Shown piece by piece: positions 7,274 to 9,560 of a stretch of 9,560 nt of DNA. The stretch's first letter is position 1; the number at the start of each line of letters is the position of its first letter. The translations under genes were made by a program, and so were the position numbers. The notes below the pieces were generated by a model. The model saw only the letters and a list, made by a program, of their open reading frames with translations, did no database searches and had not been told where the DNA came from. The stretch spans positions 1 to 9,560 of the forward strand of contig CALHCK010000016.1 of the NCBI GenBank assembly GCA_937936695.1, in the 5' to 3' direction. The DNA is from an uncultured Polaribacter sp. Its GTDB lineage: Bacteria > Bacteroidota > Bacteroidia > Flavobacteriales > Flavobacteriaceae.

Positions 7274-8374
7274 CTACTGCATTTTAATAGCATCGTTCAC
7301 AGATATTTTCTCGCCATTCTTAAAAGCAACTATAAACGCAGATTTATAACCTCTAGATTTTACTAATTTTAAAAAACCTTTTACTTTTTCGTAGTCATTG
7401 GTTTGCCCAAAATAGTACTTGTAATAGGGTTTTACTAATTGTCTATGTACTCCTTTCAAACCTCTAAAATTATACGACTTTGTTGCTAGTTTCTTTTTAC
7501 TAGAAGCTATTTGTATTTTATAATCTATTACAGTTTCAGTTATATTTAAAGGAGTTACTGTATCTGTTGTAGCAACAATTGTGTTTATCTTTAAATTATT
7601 AATATACTTTAAAATAGCTTCTGCTATTGCCGTTGCCATTTGTGTTTGTCCTTTTGTAGAATTTAAATAGCGACCTTCTATTTTATTGGTTAAAAAACCT
7701 AATTCTACCAAAACACTAGGCATAATAGTTTCTCGTAAAACTTGAAAATTATCTTGTTTTACCTTCCTATCATTTCTTTTAATGCTAACAAAGTTATTTT
7801 GAATTAAACTAGCTATTTCTAAACTTTTATCTAAATTTTCTTCTTGTAATAATGATAACCCTATAACAGATTCTACTGAATTTTCATCAAAACCTTTATA
7901 ACGTTCTTGATAATTTTCTTCTAACAAAATAGAGGCATTTTCTCTTTTAGCTATTTCTAGGTTTTTTTTATTTCCTCTAAGCCCTAAAACAAAAGTTCCT
8001 GCACCGTAAGCATTATTTGTATGAGAATCGCAATGTATAGATACAAACAAATCTGCTTTAGAGGTATTTGCTATTTCACCTCTTTTCCATAAAGGCGGAT
8101 ATGTATCTTTTGTTCTTGTATATATAACTTTTACATCTGTACTATTAGTTATTTTTTCCCCTACAGCCAAAGCTACTTTTAATGCAATATGCTTTTCTAC
8201 AAAACCATTTCCTAAGTTCCCAGGATCTTTTCCACCATGTCCTGCATCAATAACAACTACATATTTTTTCTGCGAAAATATTGATGTAGTACTTGTTAAA
8301 GTTATAATTAATATCAGAAAAAGAAAAAAATTTCCTGATTTGGCATTAAAATTGTGTTTTTGTTGAAATCGCAT
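7274..8374 (-). CDS. N-acetylmuramoyl-L-alanine amidase (Amidase_3) with C-terminal SPOR-like domain
   Basis: The enzyme cleaves the bond between N-acetylmuramic acid and L-alanine in peptidoglycan. Counting from the ATG at 8374, there are 366 residues: a signal peptide (hydrophobic core about 16-30, cleavage near SIFSQ), then the zinc amidase domain from about 37 to 258. Visible zinc ligands are H46 (VIDAGHGGKDPG), E60 (VEKHIAL) and H114 (SIHCDSH), and the catalytic glutamate is E224 (VELGFLTN). A segment inserted around residues 131-183 (GNKKNLEIAKREN... ENSVESVIGLSLLQEE) is the usual regulatory/helix region. Residues about 283-355 form a SPOR-like domain (DYKIQIASS, KYYFGQTNDYEKV, KSAFIVAFKNG) that should target the enzyme to denuded septal glycan. 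A TTG at 8377 directly precedes the ATG and is not needed as start. It is the first gene of the minus-strand unit and diverges from lptD. Confidence 0.93.
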   Translation of the reverse strand: MRFQQKHNFNAKSGNFFLFLILIITLTSTTSIFSQKKYVVVIDAGHGGKDPGNLGNGFVEKHIALKVALAVGEKITNSTDVKVIYTRTKDTYPPLWKRGEIANTSKADLFVSIHCDSHTNNAYGAGTFVLGLRGNKKNLEIAKRENASILLEENYQERYKGFDENSVESVIGLSLLQEENLDKSLEIASLIQNNFVSIKRNDRKVKQDNFQVLRETIMPSVLVELGFLTNKIEGRYLNSTKGQTQMATAIAEAILKYINNLKINTIVATTDTVTPLNITETVIDYKIQIASSKKKLATKSYNFRGLKGVHRQLVKPYYKYYFGQTNDYEKVKGFLKLVKSRGYKSAFIVAFKNGEKISVNDAIKMQ

Positions 8375-8395
8375 CAATAAATTTAACTAATTTTG
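8363..8395 (+). promoter_or_regulatory. Candidate promoter for the lptD-like gene
   Basis: On the plus strand, TAATTTTG at 8388-8395 matches the Bacteroidota -7 box TAnnTTTG. A TTG at 8363-8365 lies 22 bases upstream as a possible -33 box, a somewhat long spacing. Transcription would start near 8402, leaving a leader of about 47-62 bases before the lptD start candidates. The upstream element overlaps the first codons of the divergent amidase gene. This is weaker than the minus-strand promoter in the same region. Confidence 0.3.
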
Positions 8396-8443
8396 GCTTC
8401 GTTAATTTGGTTATCCAAATATTGAGCCATTTTTAATAAAATA

Positions 8444-8474
8444 CAAAAATAGTATTTAAAGCATTGCAAACAAA
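8444..8474 (-). promoter_or_regulatory. Candidate Bacteroidota-type promoter for the amidase operon
   Basis: Read on the minus strand, there is TTTG (complement of 8471-8474), a 19-base spacer, and TATTTTTG (complement of 8444-8451). This matches the Bacteroidota consensus of a TTTG box near -33 and TAnnTTTG near -7. Transcription would start around 8437, giving a leader of roughly 60 bases before the amidase ATG. The -33 box overlaps the start of the lptD coding region. Such A/T-rich DNA yields chance matches, but both boxes and the spacing are right. Confidence 0.45.
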
Positions 8475-9560
8475 CCTATCATATCTTCTTTTATTTTACT
8501 GTGCCTTTTTTATACAAACAGGCTTTAGTCAGGATATAAAATCGAATACTAAAACTATTATTCCTGCAATTAAAAAAGATACTTTAATTACCTCATCTAA
8601 AGACTCTTTACTTTTAAAAAAAACAGATACTACAGCCATTGATTCTGTAAAACCAAAAGAATCTATAGAAGACGTTATAAAACACGTTGCCAAAGACTAT
8701 ACAATACAAAATGCCAAAGACAAAACCGTTACTTTATATAATGAGGCTCATGTTACGTACACTGACATAGATTTAAAGGCGGGTATTATTATTGTTGATT
8801 ATAAAAAAAATGTTGTTTTTGCTAAAGGAATAAAAGATAGCACTGGCTATGTTCAGCGTCCTGTTTTTAAACAAGGTAGCGAAGAATCTGAACAAGATTC
8901 TATTATATATAACTTTAAAAGTGAACGTGCTATTATTTATGGTTTAAAAACCAAACAAGGTGAAATGTTTACCTACGGTGAAAAAACCAAAAGGGTTAAC
9001 GATTCTACAGTATACGTTCGTAAAATTAGATTTACTACTTCAGAGAAAAAAATACCAGATTATTATATAGCAACAGACAAAGCAAAATTAGTACCTGGTA
9101 AAAAAATAATTGTAGGTACTAGTAATTTAGTTTTAGCAGATGTACCTACTCCTTTGTTTATTCCGTTTGCATATTTCCCTTTAACAGAAGAAAGTGTTTC
9201 TGGTTTTTTAATTCCTGCTTTTGATACAGGAAGTAGTAGCCGTGGTATTGGTTTACAAAACGGAGGGTATTATTTTGCAATTAATGATTATGTAGATTTG
9301 TCTTTAAGAGGTGATGCATACTCTAATGGTAGTTGGGGATTAAGAATAAACTCTAACTACAAAAAAAGATATAGATTTGGAGGTTCTTTTAATTTAAGTT
9401 TTGAGAATAACTTAAACGGAATAAGAGGATTCTCTAACTTTAGTAGGTCTAACAATTTTAACTTAAGATGGAATCATACTCAAGATTCTAAAGCAAGCCC
9501 GAATTCTAATTTTGGGGCTTCTGTTAATTTAGGTAGTAGTAGTTTCTTTAGAGAATCTCA
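8464..9560 (+). CDS. lptD: LptD-like LPS-assembly outer-membrane protein, C-terminus cut by window edge, non-ATG start
   Basis: The frame is open from 8440 to the right edge, giving 365 codons from the TTG at 8464 plus two bases. Bacteroidota LptD proteins are usually far longer (roughly 850-950 residues), so more than half is missing. After a signal peptide (hydrophobic to about residue 21, cleavage near GFSQ) and a Ser/Thr/Lys-rich linker, an OstA/LptA-like jelly-roll begins (about 73-180: DYTIQNAKDKTVTLYNEAHV, IDLKAGIIIVDY, SERAIIYGLKTKQGEMF). Next come YYIATDKAKLVPGKKIIVG and ADVPTPLFIPFAYFPL, a hallmark of this family, and then alternating beta strands of the outer-membrane barrel. It would insert LPS into the outer leaflet. 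No ATG exists in frame near the start: candidates are TTG at 8464 and a rare ATA at 8449, the latter adding VFKA with a positive charge to the signal peptide. It diverges from the amidase gene. Confidence 0.85.
   Translation, partial: MQTNLSYLLLFYCAFFIQTGFSQDIKSNTKTIIPAIKKDTLITSSKDSLLLKKTDTTAIDSVKPKESIEDVIKHVAKDYTIQNAKDKTVTLYNEAHVTYTDIDLKAGIIIVDYKKNVVFAKGIKDSTGYVQRPVFKQGSEESEQDSIIYNFKSERAIIYGLKTKQGEMFTYGEKTKRVNDSTVYVRKIRFTTSEKKIPDYYIATDKAKLVPGKKIIVGTSNLVLADVPTPLFIPFAYFPLTEESVSGFLIPAFDTGSSSRGIGLQNGGYYFAINDYVDLSLRGDAYSNGSWGLRINSNYKKRYRFGGSFNLSFENNLNGIRGFSNFSRSNNFNLRWNHTQDSKASPNSNFGASVNLGSSSFFRES

Noticed and set aside
8375..8377. TTG one codon upstream of the amidase ATG as the start
   Set aside because: The ATG at 8374 follows immediately and gives the same signal peptide; nothing favours TTG.
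1..9560. Mobile element, CRISPR array, defence island or prophage
   Set aside because: No transposase, integrase, terminal repeats, direct-repeat arrays or tRNA genes were seen, and gene families and composition are uniform across the window.

Overview
The window (about 30% G+C by eye) looks like chromosomal DNA of a marine-type Flavobacteriaceae bacterium (phylum Bacteroidota). The reasons are strong A/T bias, tight intergenic gaps without Shine-Dalgarno sequences, promoter-like TTTG...TAnnTTTG elements, and protein families with typical Bacteroidota features: a split Hdr-like Fe-S pair, an MCE protein with a C-terminal HPKRFVHFSLFG motif, an amidase with a C-terminal SPOR-like domain, and a Bacteroidota-type LptD. 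The genus cannot be fixed from the sequence.

Layout. Nine complete genes and one cut gene run on the minus strand from about 8374 down to the left edge, with gaps of 1 to 54 bases, so they look like one long transcription unit. In transcription order they encode: N-acetylmuramoyl-L-alanine amidase; an MCE/MlaD-like protein; a membrane protein with two [4Fe-4S] clusters; an exported protein of unknown function; a soluble CCG-domain Fe-S protein; a SPOR lipoprotein; MenA; a membrane-anchored SRPBCC protein; an o-succinylbenzoate synthase (MenC); and a CPBP-family membrane protein cut by the left edge. On the plus strand, diverging from the amidase, an lptD-like gene starts near 8449-8464 and runs off the right edge. 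The 8375-8463 region between them carries a well-formed promoter for the amidase operon and a weaker one for lptD.

How the genes fit together. The right half is about the cell envelope: LPS export (LptD), murein hydrolysis (amidase) and lipid traffic (MCE). The middle is a membrane electron-transfer module that resembles a heterodisulfide-reductase-type enzyme split over two genes. The left half contains two steps of menaquinone synthesis. Menaquinone is the likely electron partner of the membrane Fe-S protein, so co-transcription makes sense, although the reaction catalysed is unknown.

Most genes are ordinary core genes. The points worth a second look are the loss of cluster-binding cysteines from the N-terminal half of the CCG protein, the unknown exported protein between the two Fe-S genes, and non-ATG starts for menC and lptD. 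I see no mobile element, CRISPR array, RNA gene or obvious sign of recent transfer.
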